DNA from: Streptomyces camelliae
GTDB lineage: Bacteria > Actinomycetota > Actinomycetes > Streptomycetales > Streptomycetaceae
Length of the DNA stretch: 64,000 bases
Direction of reading: 5' to 3'
Assembly (NCBI RefSeq): GCF_027625935.1
Contig: NZ_CP115300.1
Span: forward strand, 6,820,001-6,884,000
Both the position numbers and the translations under genes were made by a program. The notes beneath the pieces were generated by a model. The model saw nothing but the letters and a program-made list of their open reading frames with translations, did not search any database and had not been told where the DNA came from. This document shows positions 44,557 to 54,048 of this stretch, piece after piece (positions within the stretch are counted from its first letter, which is position 1; each line of letters starts with the position of its first letter).

Positions 44557-44587
44557 GCCCTCGGCGCGTACGTCACGTGCCGAGGGC
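44557..44587. terminator. bidirectional terminator between DUF397 and the methylase gene
   Basis: GCCCTCGGC (44557-44565) pairs with GCCGAGGGC (44579-44587), a perfect 9-bp stem with a 13-nt loop containing GCGTACGTCACGT. It stands between two convergent genes whose stop codons are only 47 bp apart. Confidence 0.75.
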
Positions 44588-44593
44588 CCTTCG

Positions 44594-47500
44594 TCATGCC
44601 GAGGCGGGTTCCGGTGGTGACCAGCGGCCGGCGGCGATCTCCGCGTCCAGGCGGGCCTGGAAGTGCGCGTGCGCGGCCCGCATTTCGGCTTCTCGGTCGG
44701 CCTTGTAGAAGGGGGCCTGGTAGCCCTCGGGAGGCTCTACATGGGCAGGGTCAGACAAGTGCTGAAGGAGTGCTTCGTACGAAGATTTGTTTTGCCTATA
44801 TCCATACGCGTACGGATCCGCTGCAATTCGGCGACCATTTGCATCAAAGTACATCGAATCCTCACGATTCATGAGAATTGGATACCTTGACCGAAAAATA
44901 GCAACGAGCTGCTCCGCGGTAATGCCGAACCAGACGGCTACCAGGGCGTCCAGTTCCACCAGGGCGGCCCGGCGCTGATACTCCGACCGCAGGGGGGAAT
45001 CTGCATTCCAGCGTGATGTGAGGTCGGCTGCAATGGGTCGAAGGTTAAGCCATCCATTATAGGCCCATTCTTCCTTTTCTAGTCGTGCTGGATTGCAAAG
45101 GTCTTCCCATAGTGTGGAGTAGGCGTCCGTGATGACATTCAGGCGCAGCGCTCGGATTAGCAGCGCATCGGCGAGCGGGTGATTCGGGTCGGCAGCTGGC
45201 ATCTTCTCCATGTCGGTTGTTTGGAAGTTTGACCTACCGGAGAGGCGAAGCAGGTAGTCCATCGGCAGAGAAGACCACATTCCGGCCTGCAATACCGTGA
45301 GTCTCGGATCTGGCCACGCGACACAGAAAATACTGTCGTTGTGGGTCGGTCCGGGAGGGATAATTGCAGCGAATAGGCTTCTCTCTGTGCTCTTTGGGTC
45401 GATTACCCTTCTCCAGGCCAGTCTAAAGAATTCGACAGGCTTGTGTGTATCAGATTTCGAGGGCCAGGACTCCTGTTGGCTCACGAGTTCCTCTATCGCA
45501 CATGCTGGCGCGAAGAGTGTCCTGGGGATTGATTTCGCGTGAATATTTTTAATGTCCCACGGAGACCAATCCTTGGAGTTCTTCATGGGCATGTTTGGCT
45601 GTTTCGAAAACGGCGTGGAGGCGGAGATGTGGGACCCCTGGAGAATCACCTCGTGCCAACTGTCGGGCTGGTGAAGGACATCTCTTATAAGTCCCTTCTT
45701 TTTTGCGGCATTCACGTCGAACCCTCTGCTGAACCATGGGCTTGCCTCACCAATTCTTGCGGGGGCCGCGGAGAGGGCAGAGATTACTCCCTGTTCGGCG
45801 CTCGTGATGGGGTATCGCAGTGGAGTCTGGGACACCGGGTTCTGGGTATCGCCATCAAGGCGACGCCATTGGGCGAGTTGATCCCTGGTTACCCGAACAA
45901 TCCTGCTGCGATGTGGGCGTCGATCCCAATCCCCGCGGAATTTTTGCCCAGGCATCTCGCCGGTTCCGTCATGCCTCAAGGATTCAATTAGCGTCTCCGC
46001 GCTATATAGCTGGCTCAGGTTGAGGAAGTCAATATCTTTAGGGTGTCCGTAGATGTGGATTCCGAATTCAAGGGTTCGACCAGCCTCAAAGGCCCAGTTT
46101 CCTGCGTTAACAAAGCTTGCATGAACTAGGAGCCTGGAGTAAGCGGCCTCGCGGATGCCGCCTTCCTTGACACCATCGAAGTGGGTGTCCTGGTGAATCA
46201 GGCCGATAATTCCTGCCTGGTCTGAGTGTTGCCAAGTTGCCTGCATGAAGACGCGGTAAAGATTTGGGCGCGTTCCGCCGGAAAGCGGGTAAGTGCATGC
46301 CGAGCTAAGGAACGTCCCGATTCCAGAGTTCTGGCTCAATTCGGAGAGGTAATAGGTGTCGTTTGAGTTGAGAACTTCCGCTTTGCGTAGACGTTTCTCC
46401 TCTGTGGTGGGGTCTTCTGCCAGTTTGAACCAAGGTTCAAACTCCGCGAGAACTGCGTCTTCAAGCCAATCAGGCCGCACCCAAGGCGGATTCCCCACCT
46501 GCAAATCAAACCCACCCGCCCGCGCAAACACCTGCGCGAACTCCAACTCCCAATGAAAGAACCCCTGCTGCCCAGCAACATCCCGAGCAACCCCCGCCCA
46601 TGGATACCGCTCCTCCAAATGATGAGCCGGATCCATACCCATCAAATCCGGCAGCCCATCCTCATACGGCTCAAGCTCATCCAGCCGCTCGAACTCGGAG
46701 ATCAGCGAGTCCGAAGGCACATCCCGGCGCCCCAGCAACGACTCCGCGAAGTCCAGCCAGTCGTCAAGGTCGGCCAGCGGAATCACAGCGCGGCGCTGCT
46801 CACCCACCGCCTCCTTCCGGCGCCCACTGCGCCGCTTGTCCAAGTCACCCCGGGTCAGTTCGACCTGCTTGGCCTCGACCCCGAAACCAGGCAGCGCATC
46901 GGCCTCCCACGACATGAGCACATCCGCGCCCGAGGAGGACTCGAACGCCCCCGACTGCTCCAGCTCGACGACCCGCCGGTACCGCTCATCGCTCCCGTCA
47001 AGGAGCGCAGCGCTCTGCACGGGCCAGAACCACAGCGCACACCACGCGTCCATCAGCGTCTTCAGGCGCCAGTAAGGCGTGTCGACGGCCTCAAGATCCG
47101 CCAGGACCTTCTCCCGCTGCACAGCCACCTCAGGCGACCGCAGCCAATCACCCTCCGCGCCCCACACCTCGATCCGCCGCGAGATGTCCCGCTCGGAGAT
47201 CTCCAGGCGTCGTACGACCAGCCCCCACAGGTACTCGACCCGCCGGGCCAGCCCCTGCAACCGCTCGGTCTGCTTCTTGGACGGTGACTTGGTGACGGCC
47301 TTCCGCCACGCACCCAGGGCCTTGGCCCCCTCAGGGGCCAGCGCCTTCGCCTCCTTCTCGGCCGCGACCGAGCCCCACTCCTTCGCGGGCAGCAGGAAGT
47401 GATGAACAGCCCCCTCCGGAAGCCCCTCGCCCGCCTCCGTCAACGGGAAGCGCTCCGGAGTGGCCCCCAGCCAGCCCCCCTTCTTCAGTCTCTCGGCGGC

Positions 47501-49654
47501 ATACACCTCCCTCCGGCCGCCGATCAGCGAGTTACCCCTCCTCAAATGCAGCCCGAACCACGGCGCCTCCATCCCCGGATGCATCGTGTTCAGCCACAGC
47601 GAGACCTCGGCCAGCTCCACAGCCGTCGAGTTCAGGTCCACGCCGTACGAGTTGTGCAGCGCGATGTACGCCTTCGCCTTCTGCAGCTCGACCGCGTACT
47701 TCTCGGTGTCGATGGCGACGCCCAACTCGTCCTGCCGGCGCCGCAGATACTCCGCCGCCACCTGATTGATGGCCTCGTTCAGGAACGCGCCCGAGCCGAG
47801 CGCAGGCTCGCAGATCTTCCAGTCCAGCAGTTCCCGTGCCTCGGTCACCTCACCGTCCTGGTCCAGGCGGTGCTGCAAGGCGAGCTGCACCGTGACCTTC
47901 GTCAGCGACTCGGGCGTGTAGTACGACGCAGAGGTCTGCCGGTCGCGGCCGGAGAGGCGGTAGACGAAGGAACCGGGGCGGTATCGGACCCGCACCTCCT
48001 CGCCGGTCTCCTCGTCCCGGCGCCGGACGAAGACAGAGTCCGGGTACTCGTCCGCCTTCGATGCGGGCACCAGCCAGGAGCCGTCCTTCGAGTAGCCGCC
48101 CTTGGCGACCTCGTACAGCTCCTCGTCCGCCACGAAGCCGGAGTACGACATCAGGCCCTCGTACACGGCACCGAGCTGGTTGATGCCGAGCTGGGCGTAG
48201 GAGATGAAGCCGCCGCGCTCGCCCTTCCTGCCCCGGGTGAGCATCAGCAGGCGCAGGACGCGGTACAGGGTGGCGTTGCGCAGGCGGGTGTCGACGTACA
48301 CCGGCTCGCCGGTCTCGTCCTCGTCGAAGCGCGGGTCCACCACCGAGCGCCGGCCGATCAGGCGGATCGACTCCGGTTCGAAGAGCTTGGAGTGCAGGGG
48401 CTCGAAGCGCAGGCCGATGTCCTCCGATACGACGTCGTCGACGGTCTCGGCGGCTGCGCCATGCGTCCGGCGGGAGCGGTAGCCCTCCTGGACCATGCGG
48501 AAGAGCAGGTCCAACGAGTCGTACAGGTACGTACCCTCGCGGGCCTTCTCGCCCACCAGATCCCGCTCCGCCACCAGCTCGCCGAGCCGCCCGAGGCCGT
48601 ACCCCTGGTGGTACTCGGGGTAGTCCGACGGCAGGATGCCCAGTTCGGGGCGGGCCTCGGCGTAGAGGAGGAACAGGATGCGGTACAGGTAGCGCAGCGA
48701 CTCACGTGTCAACTGCTTGGACAGTTCCGGGAGTTCCGCGATCTCCTCCGGGCGGAGGCCCTTCGCGCGGATGCGGTTCAGTACCTCGTTCGCGATCAGC
48801 TCCACCGACAGCCGAAGCCCGTCGCGCAGGTCGCTCGACACGCCCACCGCGTGCTTCGTCGACTTGTCGACCAGCGTGGCGAGCGGGTTCTCGCCGCCCT
48901 CCTCCGGCGTCCGCAGGGAGTCCGCACCGAACAGGGCCGCCAGGGTGTCGAGTTCGCCGCCCGCACGGGTGTCGTTGCGTTCCAGCGCCGCGTCCAGGGA
49001 GGCCGCCAGGTAGCGGCCCTCGCCCCACACCGTACGGTCGGCCAGGATCACCACACCGCCGACCAGCAGCAGGACGTACCGTGGGGGTTCCTCGGTCGCG
49101 AACAGGAACGACGCCAGTTTCGAGCCCGTCGTGATCTCGGTGGAGGCGTCGACGGCCAGGGGATGGAGGAGGCGGCCGGGGCCCGCCGGGTCCAGGGCCG
49201 CGTCCGGTTCCGCCGCCCAGCCGCAGTCCAGGGCGACCAGGCCCGGCTCGGCGTGGGCCACCTGGATCTCGTAGGTGTGGTCCGCGCGGTCCACCGTCAG
49301 CGTCTGCGGCTTCGCGTCGTAGCCCAGGGCTCGCAGGACGTCGGCGTTGAGGGCCGCCGCCCGCTCACGCCAGGACGGGGCGTCGTAGGTCGTCGCGTCG
49401 TCGTCCGGTTCGGCCGCAGCCTCCGCGAAGGACGCGCGCGCCCGGAAGTAGGGGCGGCGCAGCTCGCGCAGGCCCAGGCGCGGTGTCACCGGGAGGGCGT
49501 CCTCGGCGTCCGTGCCCTCTGCCGGGCGGGCGGCCGCCTCCTCCCGTTCCTTCCAGGTCGCGAGCAGTCCGGCCTTGAGGTCCTTCGGGAAGACCTCGGC
49601 CAGGTAGTGCGCGGAGAAGTAGTCGCCGCGGTTGACGAGGGAGTCGTACGACAT
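44594..49654 (-). CDS. PglX/DrmMI-like adenine-specific DNA methylase
   Basis: A 1686-aa class I adenine methylase. The N-terminal 560 residues are helical and resemble the type IIG/PglX N-part. SAM motif I is ICEPALGSGAFLNEAINQVA (about 610), target motif IV is QVGNPPWVRPDW (about 1055), and helices around GVDLNSTAVELAEVSLWLNT lie between. There is no visible PD-(D/E)xK nuclease. The C-terminal part after NPPW (about residues 1065-1630, DNA 44770-46460) should include the target recognition domain. It is AT-rich with codons such as ATA and AGA, unlike the rest. It starts 29 bp after the SNF2 helicase, as drmD-drmMI do in class 1 DISARM; PglX of BREX is the other relative. Confidence 0.87.
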   Translation of the reverse strand: MSYDSLVNRGDYFSAHYLAEVFPKDLKAGLLATWKEREEAAARPAEGTDAEDALPVTPRLGLRELRRPYFRARASFAEAAAEPDDDATTYDAPSWRERAAALNADVLRALGYDAKPQTLTVDRADHTYEIQVAHAEPGLVALDCGWAAEPDAALDPAGPGRLLHPLAVDASTEITTGSKLASFLFATEEPPRYVLLLVGGVVILADRTVWGEGRYLAASLDAALERNDTRAGGELDTLAALFGADSLRTPEEGGENPLATLVDKSTKHAVGVSSDLRDGLRLSVELIANEVLNRIRAKGLRPEEIAELPELSKQLTRESLRYLYRILFLLYAEARPELGILPSDYPEYHQGYGLGRLGELVAERDLVGEKAREGTYLYDSLDLLFRMVQEGYRSRRTHGAAAETVDDVVSEDIGLRFEPLHSKLFEPESIRLIGRRSVVDPRFDEDETGEPVYVDTRLRNATLYRVLRLLMLTRGRKGERGGFISYAQLGINQLGAVYEGLMSYSGFVADEELYEVAKGGYSKDGSWLVPASKADEYPDSVFVRRRDEETGEEVRVRYRPGSFVYRLSGRDRQTSASYYTPESLTKVTVQLALQHRLDQDGEVTEARELLDWKICEPALGSGAFLNEAINQVAAEYLRRRQDELGVAIDTEKYAVELQKAKAYIALHNSYGVDLNSTAVELAEVSLWLNTMHPGMEAPWFGLHLRRGNSLIGGRREVYAAERLKKGGWLGATPERFPLTEAGEGLPEGAVHHFLLPAKEWGSVAAEKEAKALAPEGAKALGAWRKAVTKSPSKKQTERLQGLARRVEYLWGLVVRRLEISERDISRRIEVWGAEGDWLRSPEVAVQREKVLADLEAVDTPYWRLKTLMDAWCALWFWPVQSAALLDGSDERYRRVVELEQSGAFESSSGADVLMSWEADALPGFGVEAKQVELTRGDLDKRRSGRRKEAVGEQRRAVIPLADLDDWLDFAESLLGRRDVPSDSLISEFERLDELEPYEDGLPDLMGMDPAHHLEERYPWAGVARDVAGQQGFFHWELEFAQVFARAGGFDLQVGNPPWVRPDWLEDAVLAEFEPWFKLAEDPTTEEKRLRKAEVLNSNDTYYLSELSQNSGIGTFLSSACTYPLSGGTRPNLYRVFMQATWQHSDQAGIIGLIHQDTHFDGVKEGGIREAAYSRLLVHASFVNAGNWAFEAGRTLEFGIHIYGHPKDIDFLNLSQLYSAETLIESLRHDGTGEMPGQKFRGDWDRRPHRSRIVRVTRDQLAQWRRLDGDTQNPVSQTPLRYPITSAEQGVISALSAAPARIGEASPWFSRGFDVNAAKKKGLIRDVLHQPDSWHEVILQGSHISASTPFSKQPNMPMKNSKDWSPWDIKNIHAKSIPRTLFAPACAIEELVSQQESWPSKSDTHKPVEFFRLAWRRVIDPKSTERSLFAAIIPPGPTHNDSIFCVAWPDPRLTVLQAGMWSSLPMDYLLRLSGRSNFQTTDMEKMPAADPNHPLADALLIRALRLNVITDAYSTLWEDLCNPARLEKEEWAYNGWLNLRPIAADLTSRWNADSPLRSEYQRRAALVELDALVAVWFGITAEQLVAIFRSRYPILMNREDSMYFDANGRRIAADPYAYGYRQNKSSYEALLQHLSDPAHVEPPEGYQAPFYKADREAEMRAAHAHFQARLDAEIAAGRWSPPEPASA

Positions 49655-49682
49655 GACGGAATGGACCTCGGGGCTCGGGTGA

Positions 49683-52556
49683 TCAGTCGGTGGAGTCGAG
49701 GACGGCGAGGACGCGGAGCATCGGGCGGCCGGTGGTCAGGAGAGAGTCGGCCAGACCGGCCAGGTCGGTCTTGGTGCGCTCGCCCGCCAGTGTCGGCTGC
49801 TCCCACGTACCGAGACGCTGCTTGTACTTCTCGATCGGGTCGGCCAGCGCCTTGTCCCAGGCGGCGCTGTGCCGGCGCAGAAAGCGTTCGGCCGCCTCCA
49901 GGGCGCCCGGGATACCCGAACTCAGCAGGTGAAGGTCGTGGTCGTGCAGCGGGTTGGCCATGGTCGGGCCGACACCCGCGCGGCGCAGTATGCCCACCAT
50001 GTCGTCGGTGACCTCGCCGCGCTGCACGGCCATCCACTTCACCACGGTCGGCCGGCCCAGCGCGTTCGAGAAGATGCCCTGGACGAGGTAGGTGGGAGCG
50101 TCGACGTCCGCCGTGATGACCGGCGCCTCCTGACGGCCGAGCCGCACCAGCACCTTGTCCGTCAGCCACTCCACCACCGGGTGGAGGTCGGTGAGGAGCG
50201 AGATCTCCGGCCAGCTGGACGAGGACGACTCCCGGGCCCGGACGAGGGAGAGGTCGGCGAGCTTGCGGTTCAGCGTGACCAGCAGGCGTTCGTGCAGGCG
50301 CTGTTCGCGTCGGTAGTCCGGCGGCAGTGACTTCATGCGGTGGACGAGGTCGGACGGCGGCCGGAAGGAGATCAGGCCGGTCTCGGCGTCCTGGTCCAGC
50401 TCCAGCTGCCGCTGCGCGTCGGGGAAGACCTCGCGGATCGCGTCGTCGATGAAGTCCCGTGTGCCGGCGAACAGGCGCGGTACGTCCGCCGGGGCGGGCG
50501 GAACCGTGCCGTGGGGGTCGTCGGACGCGTCGGGCGCGTCGGGATCGCCGGTGCCGTCGCCGACCGCGCCGAAGAAGTCCGCCAGGAAGTCGGTGCCGGT
50601 GTCCTCGTCCACGGCGGCCTGCGCCGTGGCGTCCAGCGACTCGTCGACCGTACGGCCTCGCAGCAGGTCCTGGATCAGCGACTTCTCCTCCGCCTCCGCG
50701 CGGTAGAGACCGGAGACCGCCTCGGCCGTGCCCAGGCTGCGGTGCGCCTCGTCCTCGCGTTCCAGCAGGCGCTCGGCGACCGTGCGGTCGTCCTTCGCGC
50801 CGTCCGTCTCGCTGGTGAGGATCAACGCCCGGAACTGCGGCTGGTGGGCCTGTCCGTAGCGGTCGATACGGCCGTTGCGCTGCTCGATGCGGATCAGCGA
50901 CCAGGGGACGTCGTAGTGGATGAGGTGGTGGCACTGGCGGTGCAGGTTGACACCCTCGGATGCCACGTCACCCGTGAACAGCAGACGTACCGGCGTGTCC
51001 GCCAGGCCGAAGTCCTCGACGCATTGCATCTGCTGTTCGTCGGAGAGGCCGCCGTGCATGACGCGCGCGGCTTCCCGCTGGGCCCTGCCCTTGAAGCCGA
51101 GAGCCGCAGGGACCTTCTCCCGCAGCCACTCCAGGGTCTGCACGCGTTCGGAGAAGACGACGACCCGGGTGTCGCTCTGCGGCCCGACGCCGATCTCCCG
51201 CAGCTGTCGCACCAGAGACTCGAACTTCGCCGAGTCCGTCTCCGTCATGACGAACGCCAGGTCGCTCAGACGCCGGAGCGCGGCGAGCTCGGCGTCCGGC
51301 GCCGGGTCCTCCTTCGCCTTCAGCGTCCTGATCCGGGCGTCGACCGTCGCGGCCAGGGCCACGTGCGAGGAGAGGAAGGACTTGAGGAGCGTGTACGGGA
51401 AGAGGCGGCTCTCGCTCACCGACGGCGTGCCGTCGTCCCGCGGGAGCCACACCTGTGCCAGCTCCTCGAAGATCTTCTCCTCGGCGGGGGTCGCCGCACA
51501 GTGCACCGAGACGCTGGGACCGCGGTCCGCCCACTGTCCCCTCATCTGCTCGCGCACCTCGGGGCTGATCTTCGTACGCCGGATGAAGAGGTGCTCGATG
51601 TCCTTCGCCTCGTAACGCTCCGGGTCGCGGATCGCGGCAGGGTCGAGCAGGGAGATCAGCTCGGCGAAGGAACGGGCGTCGCCGTTGTGCGGGGTGGCCG
51701 AGGCGAGGATCAGGGCGTCGGTCTGCGGGGCGAGCAGCCGGGCCAGCTGATTGCGCAGCGAGCCGCGGTTGATGAGATTGTGGGACTCGTCGATCACGAC
51801 CGCGTCCCAGGTGATGCGCTCCAGATGATGCTTGTACTGGTCCGTGTTCTTCAGGGTGTCGATGGAGACGATGACCCGCTTGAAGTACGTGAACGGGTTG
51901 CGGCCGGCCGGGATCTCCCGCTGAATGCGTTCGATGCCGACCGAGTCGAGACGGATCAGCGGAATCGCGAAGCGGGTCCACAACTCGTGCTGGAACTGCT
52001 CCAGGACGTGCTGGGGGGTCACGACCAGAATGCGTTCGCCGCGGCCCCGGCGGATCAGCTCCGCGAGCGTCAGCCCGATCTCCAGCGTCTTGCCGAGGCC
52101 CACCACGTCGGCGATGAGCATGCGCGGACGCAGGTTCCTGCCGGACAACGCCAGCTGCGCGGGCCGGTGCTGATACGGCAGCGCGTCGAGGAGAAAGGTG
52201 TCCGCGAGGGCCAGTCCGCGTTCGGACTGCGGAAGCGGCGTCTTGCGCAGAATGGCCTCCAGGAAGAGGCGGCTGCGCCGGAAGTTCGGGGAGTCGTCGG
52301 AGGCCAGCCTGGTCCTGCGCGGATCCATCAACTGCACGTCGTCGAGCTTGGTGAAGAAGACGGCTTCCTGGTCCCGCACGAACTCCGAGACACCCACCGC
52401 CTCGATACGGTCACCGTCGTGGGCGGTGTGCCGGACGTTGCGGACCAGCCACTCCTCGTCGCGGACCTCGATCTGCGAGCCGGGCGGATACTTCGCGTCC
52501 CCTTCATCGCTGCTGAGAGGAACGGTCTCAGCAACGCCGGACGGCTCGACGGTCAC
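49683..52556 (-). CDS. SNF2-family helicase (DrmD-like)
   Basis: A 957-aa superfamily-2 DNA translocase. Q-like motif LPYQHRPAQLAL, Walker A IADVVGLGKTLEIGLTLAEL (148-167), motif II VVIDESHNLINRG (DESH), motif III ILASATPHNGDA, and C-terminal motifs VVVFSERVQTLEWLRE, LLFTGDVASEGVNLHRQC and RIEQRNGRIDRYGQ. Sequence type and size fit the SNF2-like DrmD of class 1 DISARM. GTG start. It lies 57 bp after the kinase gene and just before the methylase gene, so it is the middle gene of an operon. DrmA, DrmB and DrmC are not next to it. Confidence 0.88.
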   Translation of the reverse strand: MTVEPSGVAETVPLSSDEGDAKYPPGSQIEVRDEEWLVRNVRHTAHDGDRIEAVGVSEFVRDQEAVFFTKLDDVQLMDPRRTRLASDDSPNFRRSRLFLEAILRKTPLPQSERGLALADTFLLDALPYQHRPAQLALSGRNLRPRMLIADVVGLGKTLEIGLTLAELIRRGRGERILVVTPQHVLEQFQHELWTRFAIPLIRLDSVGIERIQREIPAGRNPFTYFKRVIVSIDTLKNTDQYKHHLERITWDAVVIDESHNLINRGSLRNQLARLLAPQTDALILASATPHNGDARSFAELISLLDPAAIRDPERYEAKDIEHLFIRRTKISPEVREQMRGQWADRGPSVSVHCAATPAEEKIFEELAQVWLPRDDGTPSVSESRLFPYTLLKSFLSSHVALAATVDARIRTLKAKEDPAPDAELAALRRLSDLAFVMTETDSAKFESLVRQLREIGVGPQSDTRVVVFSERVQTLEWLREKVPAALGFKGRAQREAARVMHGGLSDEQQMQCVEDFGLADTPVRLLFTGDVASEGVNLHRQCHHLIHYDVPWSLIRIEQRNGRIDRYGQAHQPQFRALILTSETDGAKDDRTVAERLLEREDEAHRSLGTAEAVSGLYRAEAEEKSLIQDLLRGRTVDESLDATAQAAVDEDTGTDFLADFFGAVGDGTGDPDAPDASDDPHGTVPPAPADVPRLFAGTRDFIDDAIREVFPDAQRQLELDQDAETGLISFRPPSDLVHRMKSLPPDYRREQRLHERLLVTLNRKLADLSLVRARESSSSSWPEISLLTDLHPVVEWLTDKVLVRLGRQEAPVITADVDAPTYLVQGIFSNALGRPTVVKWMAVQRGEVTDDMVGILRRAGVGPTMANPLHDHDLHLLSSGIPGALEAAERFLRRHSAAWDKALADPIEKYKQRLGTWEQPTLAGERTKTDLAGLADSLLTTGRPMLRVLAVLDSTD

Positions 52557-52613
52557 GGGGCTGCCTCCTGCGCGAGAACGGGGGTGTCGGCGGGGTCGGG
52601 TGTCAGTCGGATG

Positions 52614-53822
52614 TCAGAACTTGGCTCGTTGAGCGTAGGTCTCACGCAGCTGTTGGGCCACGCGCCTGGCCTGCGCGGAATGACCCACTCGCGGTGGGCG
52701 CGGCCGCTGCGGAGGGTGCGGCCGTTGCGGGGGGTGCGGAGGGTGCGCAGAGTGCGCAGGGTGCTCCCTCACCGTCGGGGTGTAGGGGACGGCTGATGGG
52801 GGTGCCGGCTCGGCGGGGGCGGGTGGGCCGGGCTGCTGGGGAGCCGTGACTGTGGGCAGGTCCTGAGGGGAGGGGGCGGGGGGCGCCGGGGCGATGGCCG
52901 GAGACGTCGTGGCCGTCGTGGTCGTCGTAACCGTCGTGGTCGCCGTGGTCGCCGTGTACGTGGTCAGGCGGCGGCGCGCCTGTGCGACGGTGAGCCCCTC
53001 GTTCTCGATGACGGCGCGGCACTGCTGCACGACGCCCTGCAGGGTGGGCCGGGCGTTCGGGTCGTAGGCCAGCATGGCGGTCAGCAGAGGGACCAGCTGG
53101 TCCGGGACACCGGTCAGGTCCGGCTGCGCGTCGGCCTTGGTGATCAGATGGAAGAGAGCGTGGATGTTCTCGGCCTGGAACGGGTAGTGGCCGGTCGCCG
53201 CGTACAGCAGCACGGCACCGAGCGCATAGACGTCGACCGGCGCGAGCAGGGGCTTGATGCCGTTCGCCTGCTCCGGTGCCATGCAGGTGGGCGTGCCGAG
53301 GACCGTGTTGGGGGCGGTCAGGGAAGCGCTGGACTCCGTGAAGACCGCGAGTCCGAAGTCGATGATCTTCGGGCCGTTCGGACCGAGCAGGATGTTGGCG
53401 GGCTTGAGATCGCGATGCAGCAGGCCCTGCTTGTGCACGCCGGAGAGTGCCTCGGCGAGGGTGGCGCCGAGCGAGGCGACCAGCGCCGCGGGCAGCGGTC
53501 CGCAGTCGGCCACGTGTCGGCGCAGGTCCGGGCCGTCCACGTATTCGGTGGCAAGCCAGGGCTGGTCGGCCCCGGGGTCCGCGTCCATGAAGGCGGCGAT
53601 GCGCGGACCCCACACGGTCTTCAGCACCTCCACCTCCTGGGCGAAGCGCAACCGGGTCTCCGAGTCGACCACCGCCGGCTTGATGACCTTGACCGCCGCG
53701 GGCTCACCACCTGGTGACTCGCCGAGGTACACCTGTCCCATACCGCCGTGACCGATGCGGCCCAGCAACTCGAAGTCACCGAGCCTGACCGGATCCTCCG
53801 GGCTCAGCGGCGCCGCGTTCAC
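52614..53822 (-). CDS. soluble Hanks-type Ser/Thr protein kinase
   Basis: A 402-aa kinase. Gly loop GRIGHGGMGQVYLG (21-34), catalytic Lys45 in AAVKVIKPA, HRDLKPANILL (136-146), DFG (155-157), TPTCMAPEQANG and VDVYALGAVLLYAATG. The kinase domain ends near 280. A Thr-rich stretch (TTYTATTATTTVTTTTTATT) and a Pro/His-rich tail follow. There is no membrane helix or PASTA domain, so it is cytosolic. It leads the operon with the SNF2 helicase and the DNA methylase. In BREX type 2 (Pgl) the kinase PglW accompanies PglX, so a signalling or activation role in defence is plausible. PglY and PglZ are missing. Confidence 0.9.
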   Translation of the reverse strand: MNAAPLSPEDPVRLGDFELLGRIGHGGMGQVYLGESPGGEPAAVKVIKPAVVDSETRLRFAQEVEVLKTVWGPRIAAFMDADPGADQPWLATEYVDGPDLRRHVADCGPLPAALVASLGATLAEALSGVHKQGLLHRDLKPANILLGPNGPKIIDFGLAVFTESSASLTAPNTVLGTPTCMAPEQANGIKPLLAPVDVYALGAVLLYAATGHYPFQAENIHALFHLITKADAQPDLTGVPDQLVPLLTAMLAYDPNARPTLQGVVQQCRAVIENEGLTVAQARRRLTTYTATTATTTVTTTTTATTSPAIAPAPPAPSPQDLPTVTAPQQPGPPAPAEPAPPSAVPYTPTVREHPAHSAHPPHPPQRPHPPQRPRPPRVGHSAQARRVAQQLRETYAQRAKF

Positions 53823-53956
53823 GTGAGTCCCGTCCTTTCGCCCTGGTCATGCGGTGTGCGCAAGGCGTAACGGTAGTCCAAGCGAGGGAAGACCGTGCCG
53901 AGAGGTGCAGGAAATGTGCGGAACGATGTGATCCGCTTGATCGGACTTCACCGTCC

Positions 53957-54000
53957 CCTGCGCACGCAGGGCTCGCGGCCTCCTGCGCACGCAGGGCTCG
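53957..54000. repeat. 19-bp direct repeat with internal palindrome
   Basis: CCTGCGCACGCAGGGCTCG occurs at 53957-53975 and again at 53982-54000. Each copy contains the hairpin CCTGCG-CA-CGCAGG. They lie between the divergent kinase and nucleotidyltransferase genes, in the 226-bp region that must carry both promoters. Confidence 0.8.
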
Positions 54001-54048
54001 ACGGAATTTCGGGAGCGGGCTTCGGGGTGGCTGCGGCAGGCTGAGGGC

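Noticed and set aside
47399..50011. 870-aa frame antisense to the methylase gene
   Set aside because: No motifs, Arg/Gln/Leu-rich shadow; the methylase motifs are on the other strand.
23436..53822. Island as an integrated prophage or ICE
   Set aside because: No integrase, tRNA target, attachment-site duplication, structural phage genes or transfer genes were seen.
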